In this document: piece after piece, positions 15,262-24,080 of the stretch
How the letters are laid out: each line of letters opens with the position of its first letter
Position numbering within the stretch: position 1 is the first letter of the stretch
Assembly (NCBI GenBank): GCA_031732875.1
Contig: JAVMKL010000066.1
Span: forward strand, 1-37,506
Length of the DNA stretch: 37,506 bases
Direction: 5' to 3'
Source: JAVMKJ01 sp031732875
GTDB lineage: Bacteria > Pseudomonadota > Gammaproteobacteria > Competibacterales > Competibacteraceae
The notes under the pieces: model-generated
Told to the model about the DNA's origin: nothing
The model's input: the letters and a program-made list of their open reading frames with translations, nothing else
Database searches by the model: none
Made by a program: the position numbers and the translations under genes

Positions 15262-16656
15262 ATGATTGATCCCTTTCCGCCCTTGCGCCTGCGGGAAGCC
15301 GCTCGACTGCTGGACGGCCAACTGTCCGGCGATGACGTCGCCTGCGCCGCCGTCGCTACCGACAGTCGCCGGTTGCCGGCGGGCGCACTGTTCGTGGCTC
15401 TGGTCGGGCCGAATTTCGATGGGCACGATTTCGTCGCCGCCGCCCGCGAGCAGGGGGCTTGTGCGGCGCTGGTCAGCCGGCTGGTGGCCGATCCGCTGCC
15501 GCAATTGCGGGTGGCCGATACCCGGCTGGCGCTGGGACGCCTGGCGGCGGCTTGGCGGGCGCGTTTCACCAAGCCCCTGATCGCGCTGACCGGCAGCAAC
15601 GGCAAGACCACCCTCAAGGAGATGATCGCCGCCATCCTGCGGGTCCGGGGTCGGACGCTGGCCACCGAAGGCAACCTCAACAACGATATCGGCGTGCCGC
15701 TGACCCTGCTGCGGTTGAATAACGAGCACGCCTACGCCGTGATCGAGATGGGCGCCAACCATCCCGGCGAGATTGCCTGCCTCGCCGGACTGGCGCGGCC
15801 GGACGTGGCGATTATCAACAATGCCGGCCCGTGCCATCTCGAGGGCTTTGGCGACGTGGCCGGCGTGGCGCGCGGCAAGGGTGAGATCTTCCTGGGGCTG
15901 AGTCCGGATGGGGTGGCGGTCATCAACCGGGACGATCCTTATGCCAGTTACTGGGCCAGCCTGAATCCGGGACGGCGGATCGTGGATTTTGGACTGGATC
16001 AGTCGGCGGCGATGAGCGGCCGGGTGCTGGATCCCGCTACCAACCGGTTCCGATTGCGCGCCGGTGGTGAGGAAATCGACGTTCGGCTGCCCGTGCCAGG
16101 CCGGCACAACGTTCGCAACGCATTGGCGGCGGCGGCGGCGGCGCGGGCGGCGGGGGCGACGCTGGAGGAGGTTCGCCGGGGACTGGAGAGCCTGCGGGGC
16201 GTCGATGGCCGGATGCAAAGACTGCGCGGCCGGCACGGTGGCGCGGTGATTCACGATGCCTACAACGCCAATCCGGCCTCGCTGGCGGCCGCGTTGCAGG
16301 CGGTCGGCGCCGGGTCGGGCCGCAAGTGGCTGGTGCTGGGCGACATGCGGGAACTGGGACCGAAGGCGGACGAACTGCACGCGCGATCGGGACATGAAGC
16401 CCGAGCGGCCGGATTCGAACGGCTTTACGCCCTGGGCGAACACTGCCGGGCGGCGGTGGCGGCGTTCGACGGCGATGGTCGGCATTACGCCGGCGTGGAT
16501 GCCTTGATCGCGGAACTGACCGGCGATCTTCTTCTGCGTGACGGCGAGCCGCCGGTCGTACTGGTCAAGGGCTCGCGCGGGATGCGGATGGAGCGGGTGG
16601 TGGCGGCCCTGGTGGCGCCGGAGGAACCGGCCGCGAACCCGGAGGGCCATGGCTGA
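15262..16656 (+). CDS. murF: UDP-MurNAc-tripeptide:D-Ala-D-Ala ligase MurF
   Basis: A 464-residue Mur ligase that completes the pentapeptide by adding D-Ala-D-Ala made by Ddl. The ATP loop GSNGKTT is at 111-117. TEGNLNNDIGVPLTLLR, EMGANHPGEI and NNAGPCHLEGFGDV are strong MurF signatures, and HDAYNANPASL marks the third domain. It starts with an ATG at 15262, immediately after the murE stop. Its own stop TGA shares one base with the mraY ATG. Its length equals the family norm. Confidence 0.97.
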   Translation: MIDPFPPLRLREAARLLDGQLSGDDVACAAVATDSRRLPAGALFVALVGPNFDGHDFVAAAREQGACAALVSRLVADPLPQLRVADTRLALGRLAAAWRARFTKPLIALTGSNGKTTLKEMIAAILRVRGRTLATEGNLNNDIGVPLTLLRLNNEHAYAVIEMGANHPGEIACLAGLARPDVAIINNAGPCHLEGFGDVAGVARGKGEIFLGLSPDGVAVINRDDPYASYWASLNPGRRIVDFGLDQSAAMSGRVLDPATNRFRLRAGGEEIDVRLPVPGRHNVRNALAAAAAARAAGATLEEVRRGLESLRGVDGRMQRLRGRHGGAVIHDAYNANPASLAAALQAVGAGSGRKWLVLGDMRELGPKADELHARSGHEARAAGFERLYALGEHCRAAVAAFDGDGRHYAGVDALIAELTGDLLLRDGEPPVVLVKGSRGMRMERVVAALVAPEEPAANPEGHG

Positions 16657-17741
16657 TGCTGATGCTGCTGGCCGAGTGGCTGACCGATAATGTCTACAGC
16701 GGGTTCAACGTCTTCCAGTATCTGACCTTCCGCGGAATTCTGGGGGTCCTCACGGCGTTGTTTATTTCCCTGATCGTCGGGCCGGTCATGATCCGACGGT
16801 TGAGCCGATACCAGATCGGCCAGCAAATCCGCGAGGACGGTCCCAGGAGCCATTTTTCCAAGGCGGGCACGCCGACCATGGGTGGGGCACTGATTCTGGT
16901 CGCCATCGCGGTGGCTACCCTGTTGTGGGCCGACCTGCGCAATCGCTACGTCTGGATCGTGCTGTTCACGACGCTGGCGTTCGGCGTGATCGGTTGGATG
17001 GACGATTACCGGAAACTGATCCTGCGCAACTCCAAAGGGTTGTCGGCGCGATCCAAGTACTTCTGGCAGTCCTGCGCCGGACTGAGCGCGGCGCTGCTGC
17101 TGTACTTCACCGCCCAGTCCCCGGTGGAGACGCAACTGATCGTGCCGTTCTTCAAGAACGTGGCCGTCAACCTCGGTTGGCTGTTCGTCCCGCTGACGTA
17201 TTTCGTCATCGTCGGCTCCAGCAACGCCGTCAATCTCACCGATGGGTTGGACGGACTGGCGATCGTGCCGACGGCCATGGTCGCCGGGGCGCTGGCGGTA
17301 TTCTGCTACGCTTCCGGCAACCGGATCTTCGCCGATTATCTCGGCATACCGCACGTGCCGGGCGTGGGCGAGGCCATGGTGTTCTGCGGGGCGCTGGTCG
17401 GCGCCGGTCTGGGCTTTCTCTGGTTCAACGCCTATCCGGCCCAGGTATTCATGGGCGATGTCGGCGCGCTGGCGCTGGGCGCGGCGCTGGGCGCCATCGC
17501 GGCGTCGGTGCGGCAGGAACTGGTGTTGTTCGTGATGGGCGGGGTGTTCGTGATGGAGACGGTATCGGTCATCCTGCAGGTGGCGTCGTTCAAGCTGACC
17601 GGCCGGCGCATCTTCCGCATGGCGCCGCTGCACCACCACTTCGAACTCCAGGGCTGGCCGGAGCCGCGGGTCATCGTCCGCTTCTGGATCATCACCATCA
17701 TTCTGGTGCTGGTCGGTCTGGCTACTCTCAAGATCCGGTAA
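16656..17741 (+). CDS. mraY: Phospho-MurNAc-pentapeptide transferase MraY
   Basis: A 361-residue polytopic membrane enzyme (about ten helices) that moves phospho-MurNAc-pentapeptide to undecaprenyl phosphate, forming lipid I. Seen are FSKAGTPTMGGALIL (66-80), WMDDYRKL, the acidic NLTDGLDGLA loop with the catalytic aspartates, and the C-terminal HHHFELQGWPEPRVIVRFW, all invariant in MraY. It starts one base inside the murF stop (TGATG). murD follows after 12 bp with a good AAGGAGAG ribosome site. Confidence 0.97.
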   Translation: MLMLLAEWLTDNVYSGFNVFQYLTFRGILGVLTALFISLIVGPVMIRRLSRYQIGQQIREDGPRSHFSKAGTPTMGGALILVAIAVATLLWADLRNRYVWIVLFTTLAFGVIGWMDDYRKLILRNSKGLSARSKYFWQSCAGLSAALLLYFTAQSPVETQLIVPFFKNVAVNLGWLFVPLTYFVIVGSSNAVNLTDGLDGLAIVPTAMVAGALAVFCYASGNRIFADYLGIPHVPGVGEAMVFCGALVGAGLGFLWFNAYPAQVFMGDVGALALGAALGAIAASVRQELVLFVMGGVFVMETVSVILQVASFKLTGRRIFRMAPLHHHFELQGWPEPRVIVRFWIITIILVLVGLATLKIR

Positions 17742-17753
17742 GGAGAGACCTGG

Positions 17754-19109
17754 ATGCCGCGATTGGACGGAATCACGCTGGTGGTCGGGCTTGGCAAGAG
17801 CGGCCTGTCGGCGGTGCGCGCGCTCAAAGCCCTGGGGACCGCCGTCGCCGCGACCGACAGCCGCGCCGATCCGCCGGGACTGGCGGCCCTGCGGGCGGAA
17901 TTTCCGGACGTGCCCTGCCATCTGGGCGGTTTCGATCCGGACGCGTTCGCCGGCGCGGCGCGGTTGCTGGTCAGTCCCGGCGTTTCGGTCAAGACGCCGA
18001 TGATCGCGGCGGCGGCGGCGCGGGGCATGCCGGTCTGGGGCGACATCGAACTGCTGGCCCGGCTGACCCGCATTCCGGTGGCGGCCATCACCGGTTCCAA
18101 CGGCAAGAGCACGGTCACGACTCTCCTAGGCCTGATGGCCGAGCACGCCGGAGCGCGGGCGGCGGTGGGCGGCAATCTCGGCACCCCGGCGCTGGATCTG
18201 TGGTTGCGAGACGAGCGGAATACCGGCCCGGTGCCGGAACTGTACGCTCTGGAACTGTCCAGCTTCCAGTTGGAGACCACCCACAGCCTGAATGCCCGGG
18301 TGGCGACGGTGCTGAACATCAGTCCCGATCATATGGACCGCTACGACACCCTGGACGACTATATCGCCGCCAAACGGCGGATTTTCCGGGGCGACGGAAC
18401 GATGGTGGTCAACGCCGACGATCCAGCGGTGATGGCGATGGTCGAGCTGGGGCGCACGGTGCTGCGCTTCACGCTGGGCCGACCGAACGAAGGGGATTTC
18501 GGTCTCCACCGGGAGGGTGGCGAGACTTGGCTGGTCCGGGGTCGGGAACGCTGGATCGCTGCCTCGGAGCTGAAAATCAGCGGCGATCACAACCTGGCCA
18601 ACGCCTTGGCGGCGCTGGCCATGGGGTATGCCCTCGGCCTGCGGCGGGAGGGGATGCTGGCGGCGCTGACCCAATTCGCCGGGTTGGCGCACCGAACCAC
18701 GCTGGTGCTGGAACACGCTGGCGTGCGCTGGTTCGACGATTCCAAGGGCACCAATGTCGGCGCGACCGTGGCGGCGGTGCGCGGCTTGCCGGGGCGGCTG
18801 GTGCTGATCGCCGGCGGCGATGGCAAGGGCCAGGATTTTACCCCGCTGCGCGCTGCCCTGGCTGACAAGGCCCGGGCGGTGGTGCTGATCGGCCGCGATG
18901 CGCCGTCGATCGCCGCTGCCTTGGGCGACAGCGTACCCCTGCATTCGGCGGCCGACATGGAACAGGCGGTGGCGATGGCAGCGGATCTGGCCCGGCCGGG
19001 CGACAGCGTGCTGCTGTCGCCGGCCTGCGCCAGCTTCGACATGTTCAGCGGTTACGAGGAGCGCGGCGCGGTGTTCGTCGCCGCGGTGCGGAGGATGGTG
19101 GGATGTTGA
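17754..19109 (+). CDS. murD: UDP-MurNAc-L-Ala:D-Glu ligase MurD
   Basis: A 451-residue Mur ligase adding D-glutamate to UDP-MurNAc-L-Ala in the cytoplasm. Its N-terminal fold begins VVGLGKSGLSAVRAL, the ATP loop GSNGKST is at 114-120, and ELSSFQLETT, LNISPDHMDRY, FDDSKGTNVGAT and LLSPACASFDMFSGYEERG are MurD signatures. AAGGAGAG lies just upstream of the ATG. The last codons overlap the ftsW start by 7 bases. Confidence 0.97.
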   Translation: MPRLDGITLVVGLGKSGLSAVRALKALGTAVAATDSRADPPGLAALRAEFPDVPCHLGGFDPDAFAGAARLLVSPGVSVKTPMIAAAAARGMPVWGDIELLARLTRIPVAAITGSNGKSTVTTLLGLMAEHAGARAAVGGNLGTPALDLWLRDERNTGPVPELYALELSSFQLETTHSLNARVATVLNISPDHMDRYDTLDDYIAAKRRIFRGDGTMVVNADDPAVMAMVELGRTVLRFTLGRPNEGDFGLHREGGETWLVRGRERWIAASELKISGDHNLANALAALAMGYALGLRREGMLAALTQFAGLAHRTTLVLEHAGVRWFDDSKGTNVGATVAAVRGLPGRLVLIAGGDGKGQDFTPLRAALADKARAVVLIGRDAPSIAAALGDSVPLHSAADMEQAVAMAADLARPGDSVLLSPACASFDMFSGYEERGAVFVAAVRRMVGC

Positions 19110-20311
19110 GCGTCGCCAGGATCGTGCCCGGTTTGGAAAAGGCATCGCCGGCACCACGCGCCGGCGAGGGCCGGACCGCGCTGCCGTTCCCCGATCCCTG
19201 GGTGCTGATCGCGGCTTTGCTGTTGCTGGCGTTGGGCCTCCTGATAGTCGCTTCGGCTTCGATGCCGATCGCCGATCGCCAGACCGGCCAGCCGTTCTAT
19301 TTCCTGCTCCGCCAGGGCGCGTTCCTGCTGATCGGGCTGCTGGCGGCCGGGATGGTGTTTCAAATCCCGCTGGCGCGCTGGCGGCAGGCGGGTCCCATGC
19401 TTCTGCTGGGGGCGATCGGGTTGCTGGTGCTGGTGCTGGTGCCGGGCGTCGGCAAGGAGGTCAACGGCAGCATGCGCTGGATCGGTGCTGGTCCGGTCAA
19501 CGTCCAGGTCTCGGAAATCGCCAAGCTGTTTGCCCTGGTCTACGTCGCAGGTTATCTCAAGCGGCACGGCGCGGAATTGCGGACCGCCAGGTTCTGGACT
19601 TCCGGGCTGGCGCTGCTTCGACCCATGGTGGTACTGGCCGTACTGGCCGTGCTGCTGCTGCTGGAACCGGACTTCGGCAGCGTGGTGGTGCTGATGGCGA
19701 CCGCGCTGGGCATGGTGTTCCTGGCCGGCGTCAATCTCGGACAGTTCGGAACTCTGTTGCTCGGCACGGCGGCGGCGATGGCGGTGCTGTTGTGGTCCTC
19801 GCCCTACCGGCGGGCTCGGCTGGTCAGTTTCCTCGACCCGTGGGCGGATCCCTTCGCCAGCGGGTTCCAACTGACCCAGTCCCTGATCGCCATCGGCCGC
19901 GGCGAGCTGATTGGGGTCGGGCTGGGCGAGAGCGTGCAGAAGCTGTTCTATCTGCCCGAGGCTCATACCGATTTTCTGTTCGCGGTGCTGGCCGAGGAAC
20001 TGGGGCTGGCCGGAATCCTGATCGTCATCGGGCTGTTCATGGTCCTGGTCTGGCGGGCGTTCCGTATCGGCCGGCAGGCGGAGAGGATCGGCATGCTGTT
20101 TTCGGCCTGGCTGGCCTATGGCATCGGCCTGTGGTTCGGGATCCAGTCGCTGTTCAACATGGGCGTCAACATGGGCGTGCTGCCGACCAAGGGTTTGACT
20201 CTGCCGCTGATGAGCTACGGTGGCAGCAGCCTGGTGGTGATGTGCATGGCGCTGGCGTTGCTGCTGCGGATCGATGTGGAATCGCGTGCCCGGGCGGGGC
20301 ACGGTGAATGA
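19103..20311 (+). CDS. ftsW: Peptidoglycan glycosyltransferase FtsW
   Basis: A 402-residue SEDS-family protein with about ten transmembrane helices. It polymerises lipid II at the septum in complex with FtsI. Family hallmarks are GSMRWIGAGPVNVQVSEIAK, the loop FLDPWADPFASGFQLTQSL, the segment TDFLFAVLAEELG and the late SYGGSSLV. The N-terminal cytoplasmic stretch of about 30 residues is charged and unremarkable. It begins inside the end of murD and ends with ATGA overlapping murG. Confidence 0.96.
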   Translation: MLSVARIVPGLEKASPAPRAGEGRTALPFPDPWVLIAALLLLALGLLIVASASMPIADRQTGQPFYFLLRQGAFLLIGLLAAGMVFQIPLARWRQAGPMLLLGAIGLLVLVLVPGVGKEVNGSMRWIGAGPVNVQVSEIAKLFALVYVAGYLKRHGAELRTARFWTSGLALLRPMVVLAVLAVLLLLEPDFGSVVVLMATALGMVFLAGVNLGQFGTLLLGTAAAMAVLLWSSPYRRARLVSFLDPWADPFASGFQLTQSLIAIGRGELIGVGLGESVQKLFYLPEAHTDFLFAVLAEELGLAGILIVIGLFMVLVWRAFRIGRQAERIGMLFSAWLAYGIGLWFGIQSLFNMGVNMGVLPTKGLTLPLMSYGGSSLVVMCMALALLLRIDVESRARAGHGE

Positions 20312-21423
20312 GCGGCGAGACGCGACCGGTGCTGATCATGGCGGGCGGTACCGGCGGCCACGTGTTCCCGGCCCTGGCGGTGGCCGAGTGCCTGCACGGA
20401 CGGGGAGTGCCGGTGGCGTGGATGGGAACCCGGCGCGGTCTGGAGGCGACGCTGGTGCCCAAGGCAGGTATCCCGATGGAATGGATCGGCGTGGCCGGGT
20501 TGCGCGGCACGGGTCTGCGCCGGCGGTTGTTGACGCCGTTCATGCTGGCGCGGGCGCTGTGGCAGGCCGGCGCGGTGCTGCGGCGGGTGCGGCCGCCGGT
20601 GGTGCTGGGCATGGGCGGCTTTGCCAGCGGTCCGGGCGGGGTGATGGCCCGGTTGCTCGGCATTCCTCTGGTGGTGCACGAACAGAACGCCATCGCCGGC
20701 ATGACCAACGGCTGGTTGGCGCGAATCGCCAGTCGGGTGCTGGAAGCGTTTCCGGGCGCGTTTCCGCCGGCGCGACGGGCGGTCGCGGTCGGCAATCCGG
20801 TGCGGGCGTCGATCGCCGCCCTGCCGCCGCCTGGCGAGCGATTGGCCGGTCGCGGCGACCGGCCGCGGTTGCTGGTGGTGGGCGGCAGCCAGGGCGCGCT
20901 GGCCTTGAACCAGCTCGTTCCGCGGGCGCTGGCGCTGCTGGCGGAAAACGAGCGCCCCGATGTGTGGCACCAGGCGGGGGGGCAGTTGCACGAGGCGGCT
21001 GAAACCGCGTACCGGGAAGCCGGATTGACCGCTCGCCGCTCGCCGCTCGCCGCTCGCTACCGGCTGACGCCGTTCATCGAGGACATGGCCGAAGCCTATG
21101 GCTGGGCCGATCTGGTACTGTGCCGGGCCGGAGCGCTGACGGTGGCCGAACTGGCGGCGGCCGGAGTCGGCGCGGTGCTGGTGCCATTTCCGTTCGCGGT
21201 GGACGATCATCAGACCGCCAACGCCCGGTTTCTGGAGCAGGATGGGGCGGCGCTGGTGCTCCAGCAGGCCGGACTGACCGCCGAGGGGTTGGCCGTGACC
21301 TTGCAGGGACTGCTCGGTGATCGTCCGCGACTGCTGCGCATGGCCGAGGCGGCCCGGCGTTTGGCAAGAATCGATGCCGCCGAACAGGTGGCGGTGGCGT
21401 GCCTGGAACAGGTGCGCTCGTGA
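20308..21423 (+). CDS. murG: UDP-GlcNAc transferase MurG (lipid II synthesis)
   Basis: A 371-residue GT-B glycosyltransferase that adds GlcNAc to lipid I on the inner face of the membrane. GGTGGHVFPALAVAE near the start, HEQNAIAGMTN, GGSQGALALN and the donor-binding region CRAGALTVAELAAAGVGAVLVPFP are all present. An oddity is a short insert of four 7-base repeats (21031-21058), coding ARRSPLAAR between the second-domain strands just before YRLTPFIEDM. That part is a variable loop in MurG, so function may be kept. The start ATG overlaps the ftsW stop. Confidence 0.97.
   Translation: MSGETRPVLIMAGGTGGHVFPALAVAECLHGRGVPVAWMGTRRGLEATLVPKAGIPMEWIGVAGLRGTGLRRRLLTPFMLARALWQAGAVLRRVRPPVVLGMGGFASGPGGVMARLLGIPLVVHEQNAIAGMTNGWLARIASRVLEAFPGAFPPARRAVAVGNPVRASIAALPPPGERLAGRGDRPRLLVVGGSQGALALNQLVPRALALLAENERPDVWHQAGGQLHEAAETAYREAGLTARRSPLAARYRLTPFIEDMAEAYGWADLVLCRAGALTVAELAAAGVGAVLVPFPFAVDDHQTANARFLEQDGAALVLQQAGLTAEGLAVTLQGLLGDRPRLLRMAEAARRLARIDAAEQVAVACLEQVRS
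21031..21058 (+). repeat. 7-bp tandem repeat inside murG
   Basis: GCTCGCC occurs three times in a row and then once as GCTCGCT. The array codes for ARRSPLAAR within murG. Gain or loss of one unit would shift the frame; only changes of three units keep it. Confidence 0.85.
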
Positions 21424-21451
21424 ATGATGGATACTAACGAGAGTCGAGGAC

Positions 21452-22897
21452 ATGGATAAACCCATTCTGGCGGCGATTCCGGAAGCTTGGCGCGACATGC
21501 GCCGGATCCGCCACGTTCATTTCGTCGGCGTGGGAGGTTCCGGCATGAGCGGCATCGCCGAGGTGCTGCTGAATCTGGGCTACAGCGTGTCGGGGTCCGA
21601 TCTGCGCGCCAGCGCGGTGACCGCGCGGCTGGCCCAACTGGGCGCGATCATCCGCCAGGGGCACGCCGCCGAGCATGTCGTCGGCTGCGATGCGGTGGTG
21701 ATCTCCAGCGCGGTGGCCGAGGACAATCCCGAGGTGATGGCGGCGCGCGCGGCGCGCGTTCCCGTGGTGCCGCGAGCGGAAATGCTGGCCGAACTGATGC
21801 GGTTCCGCTACGGGATCGCGGTGGCCGGTACCCACGGCAAGACCACGACCACCAGCCTAATCGCCAGCCTGCTGGCCGAAGGGGGGTTGGACCCGACTTT
21901 TGTCATCGGCGGCCGGCTGAACAGCGCCGGAGCCAACGCCCGGTTGGGCGCCGGCCGCTATCTGGTGGCCGAGGCCGACGAGAGCGACGCCTCGTTCCTG
22001 TTCCTGCAGCCGATGCTGGCCGTGGTGACCAACATCGATGCCGATCATCTCCTGACCTATGGCGGTGATTTCGAGCGCTTGCGCGAGACCTTCATCGAGT
22101 TCCTGCACCATCTTCCGTTCTACGGGCTTGCGGTGCTGTGCGCCGACGACCCGCAAGTGCGGGCAATTCTGCCCCGCCTGAGCCGGCCGGTGTTGAGCTA
22201 CGGTACCGGTGAGGACTGCGACGCCCGGGCCACCGACATCGCCCAGGAAGGATTGCGTACCCGGTTTCTGGCTCATCTGCCCAATCTCAAGGCACCGCTG
22301 CCCATCATCCTGAACCTGCCCGGCCGGCACAGCGTGCTGAACGCGCTGGCGGCGATCGCGGTGGCACACGAACTGGGTGTGTCGGAAACCGCCCTCCGCC
22401 GGGCCCTGTTGAATTTTCAAGGCATCGGCCGGCGGTTCCAGCAGCACGGTGAATTGAAACTGCCCGATGGCGGCCATGTTACCGTGATGGACGATTACGG
22501 CCACCATCCGCGCGAAATCCAGGCGGTGCTGGAGGCGGTGCGCGGCGCCTGGCCGGAACGGCGTTTGGTGCTGGCGTTTCAGCCGCACCGGTTCACCCGG
22601 ACCCGCGATCTGTTCGACGACTTCGCTCAGGTCCTGTCCGAGGTGGACACGCTGATCCTGCTGGACGTGTATCCGGCGGGCGAGAAGCCGGTCGCCGGCG
22701 CCGACGGGCGCAGCCTGAGTCGGGCGATTCGGGTACGCGGCAAGGTGGATCCGATCTTCGTCGAACAGACCGCCGACTTGCCGGCCGTGCTGCCGGATCT
22801 GCTGCGCGACGGCGATCTGCTGTTGATGATGGGGGCAGGCGACATCGGTGCGATGGCGGTGCAATTGGGCCGCGAAGGTCTGCCGGCTGGTGGTTAG
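21452..22897 (+). CDS. murC: UDP-MurNAc:L-Ala ligase MurC
   Basis: A 481-residue Mur ligase that adds the first stem residue, L-alanine, to UDP-MurNAc. It begins with the nucleotide fold HFVGVGGSGMSGIAEVLLNLGY, the ATP loop GTHGKTTTT is at 126-134, and EADESDASFL, DDYGHHPREI and FQPHRFTRTRDLFDDF are MurC markers. The start ATG at 21452 lies 28 bp after murG. The stop codon TAG (22895-22897) is part of the first unit of a heptamer repeat, so a length change in that repeat would not alter the protein before the stop. Confidence 0.97.
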   Translation: MDKPILAAIPEAWRDMRRIRHVHFVGVGGSGMSGIAEVLLNLGYSVSGSDLRASAVTARLAQLGAIIRQGHAAEHVVGCDAVVISSAVAEDNPEVMAARAARVPVVPRAEMLAELMRFRYGIAVAGTHGKTTTTSLIASLLAEGGLDPTFVIGGRLNSAGANARLGAGRYLVAEADESDASFLFLQPMLAVVTNIDADHLLTYGGDFERLRETFIEFLHHLPFYGLAVLCADDPQVRAILPRLSRPVLSYGTGEDCDARATDIAQEGLRTRFLAHLPNLKAPLPIILNLPGRHSVLNALAAIAVAHELGVSETALRRALLNFQGIGRRFQQHGELKLPDGGHVTVMDDYGHHPREIQAVLEAVRGAWPERRLVLAFQPHRFTRTRDLFDDFAQVLSEVDTLILLDVYPAGEKPVAGADGRSLSRAIRVRGKVDPIFVEQTADLPAVLPDLLRDGDLLLMMGAGDIGAMAVQLGREGLPAGG

Positions 22898-22925
22898 TGG
22901 TTAGTGGTTAGTGGTTAGTGGTCGG
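22891..22925 (+). repeat. TGGTTAG heptamer array at the murC end
   Basis: Four perfect copies of TGGTTAG (22891, 22898, 22905, 22912) are followed by a changed one, TGGTCGG. The first copy contains the murC stop codon. Confidence 0.9.
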
Positions 22926-22940
22926 TGCTAATCGCTAATC
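22906..22940 (+). promoter_or_regulatory. Potential RNA hairpin between murC and ddl
   Basis: GGTTAGTGGTTAG (22906-22918) can pair along all 13 positions with CTAATCGCTAATC (22928-22940), ten as Watson-Crick and three as G-U pairs, around a 9-base loop. The earlier heptamer copies could form the same stem with longer loops. No U-run follows, so it is not a standard terminator; it might affect RNA stability or ddl translation. Confidence 0.45.
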
Positions 22941-22997
22941 ACCTTCGGACGGGAGGGTGCGGATGCGACAGACACAACGGCGTGCGGTGGCCGATCC

Positions 22998-23097
22998 NNN
23001 NNNNNNNNNNNNNNNNNNNNNNNNNNNNNNNNNNNNNNNNNNNNNNNNNNNNNNNNNNNNNNNNNNNNNNNNNNNNNNNNNNNNNNNNNNNNNNNNN
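22998..23097. other. Assembly gap (100 N) between overlapping contig ends
   Basis: Exactly 100 N. The 55 bases before it (22943-22997) are identical to the 55 bases after it (23098-23152), including the ddl ribosome site and start. This is the mark of two contigs whose overlapping ends were not merged, so there is probably no missing sequence and no real duplication. Confidence 0.85.
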
Positions 23098-23117
23098 CTT
23101 CGGACGGGAGGGTGCGG

Positions 23118-24068
23118 ATGCGACAGACACAACGGCGTGCGGTGGCCGATCCGACGGAATTCGGTAGGGTGGCGGTCCTGATGGGCGGCTGGTCGGCGGA
23201 ACGGGCGGTTTCGCTCGTCAGCGGCCAGGCGGTGTTGAGGGCTTTGCAAGCACGTGGCGTGGACGCGCACGGTATCGACGCCGATCGCGAGATTTCACGG
23301 GTGCTGGCCAATGGTGGGTTCGACCGGGTGTTCGTCGCCCTGCACGGCCGCGGTGGCGAGGACGGGCTCATCCAGGGCGCGTTGGAAATCCTGGGCCTGC
23401 CCTACACCGGCAGCGGCGTTCTGGCCTCGGCGCTCGGAATGGACAAGCTGCGCACCAAGGAAATCTGGTGGGGCGCGGGCTTGCCGACCCCACCTTGGCG
23501 CCTGGTCGAGAGCGCGGCGGAACTGGCGGACGCCGCCGCCGAACTGGGCCTGCCGCTGGCGGTCAAGCCGTCCCGCGAGGGGTCCAGCATCGGTATCAGC
23601 CGGGTCGGCGAACCCGCGCAATTCCAGCTTGCTTGGGAACGGGCCACCTCCTGTGATTCGCCGGTGTTGGTGGAGCCCTGGATTCAGGGCCAGGAGTTCA
23701 CCGGCAGTTTGCTGCAGGGCGAGGCGCTGCCGCTGATCCGGCTGGAAACACCCCGGGAATTCTACGACTACGAAGCCAAGTATCATGCGGATGATACCCG
23801 CTACCTCTGCCCCTGCGGCCTGCCCGAAACGCGGGAAGCGGAACTGCGGGAGTTGGTGCGCCGGGCCTTCGCCGCGGTGGACGGCTACGGCTGGGGTCGA
23901 GTGGATCTGATGGTGGATGGGCAAGACCGGCCCTGGTTGCTGGAGGTCAATACCGTTCCCGGCATGACCGATCACAGCCTGGTGCCGATGGCGGCGCGGG
24001 TGGCCGGATTGAACTTTCAGGAACTGGTCTGGCGCATTCTGGAAACCAGTCTGACGCGGCCGGACTGA
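23118..24068 (+). CDS. ddl: D-alanine--D-alanine ligase
   Basis: A 316-residue ATP-grasp enzyme that makes D-Ala-D-Ala for MurF. The ATG at 23118 follows GGGAGGG at 5 bases; a GTG at 23112 is less likely. Seen are LMGGWSAERAVSL (21-33), ALHGRGGEDGLIQGALE, YTGSGVLASALGMDKLRTK, KPSREGSSIGIS and the metal/ATP site LEVNTVPGMTDHSLVP. Its first 12 codons also occur in the copy before the N run (from 22963). If the contig overlap is collapsed, only one start remains, about 65 bp after murC. ftsQ begins 12 bp after its stop. Confidence 0.95.
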   Translation: MRQTQRRAVADPTEFGRVAVLMGGWSAERAVSLVSGQAVLRALQARGVDAHGIDADREISRVLANGGFDRVFVALHGRGGEDGLIQGALEILGLPYTGSGVLASALGMDKLRTKEIWWGAGLPTPPWRLVESAAELADAAAELGLPLAVKPSREGSSIGISRVGEPAQFQLAWERATSCDSPVLVEPWIQGQEFTGSLLQGEALPLIRLETPREFYDYEAKYHADDTRYLCPCGLPETREAELRELVRRAFAAVDGYGWGRVDLMVDGQDRPWLLEVNTVPGMTDHSLVPMAARVAGLNFQELVWRILETSLTRPD

Positions 24069-24080
24069 GCGGGGAACGAG

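Noticed and set aside
14215..16650. Long open frame of 811 codons on the minus strand opposite murE and murF
   Set aside because: It lies antisense to two certain genes, its protein is rich in Arg, Gln, His and Pro without domains, and GC-rich DNA commonly keeps the opposite strand open. The same holds for the minus-strand frames at 11963-13990, 16485-17921, 19052-20302 and 29445-31484.
22943..23152. True tandem duplication of the ddl start
   Set aside because: The two copies are identical and sit exactly at the two edges of a 100-N placeholder, which is what unmerged overlapping contig ends look like. It cannot be fully excluded without reads.
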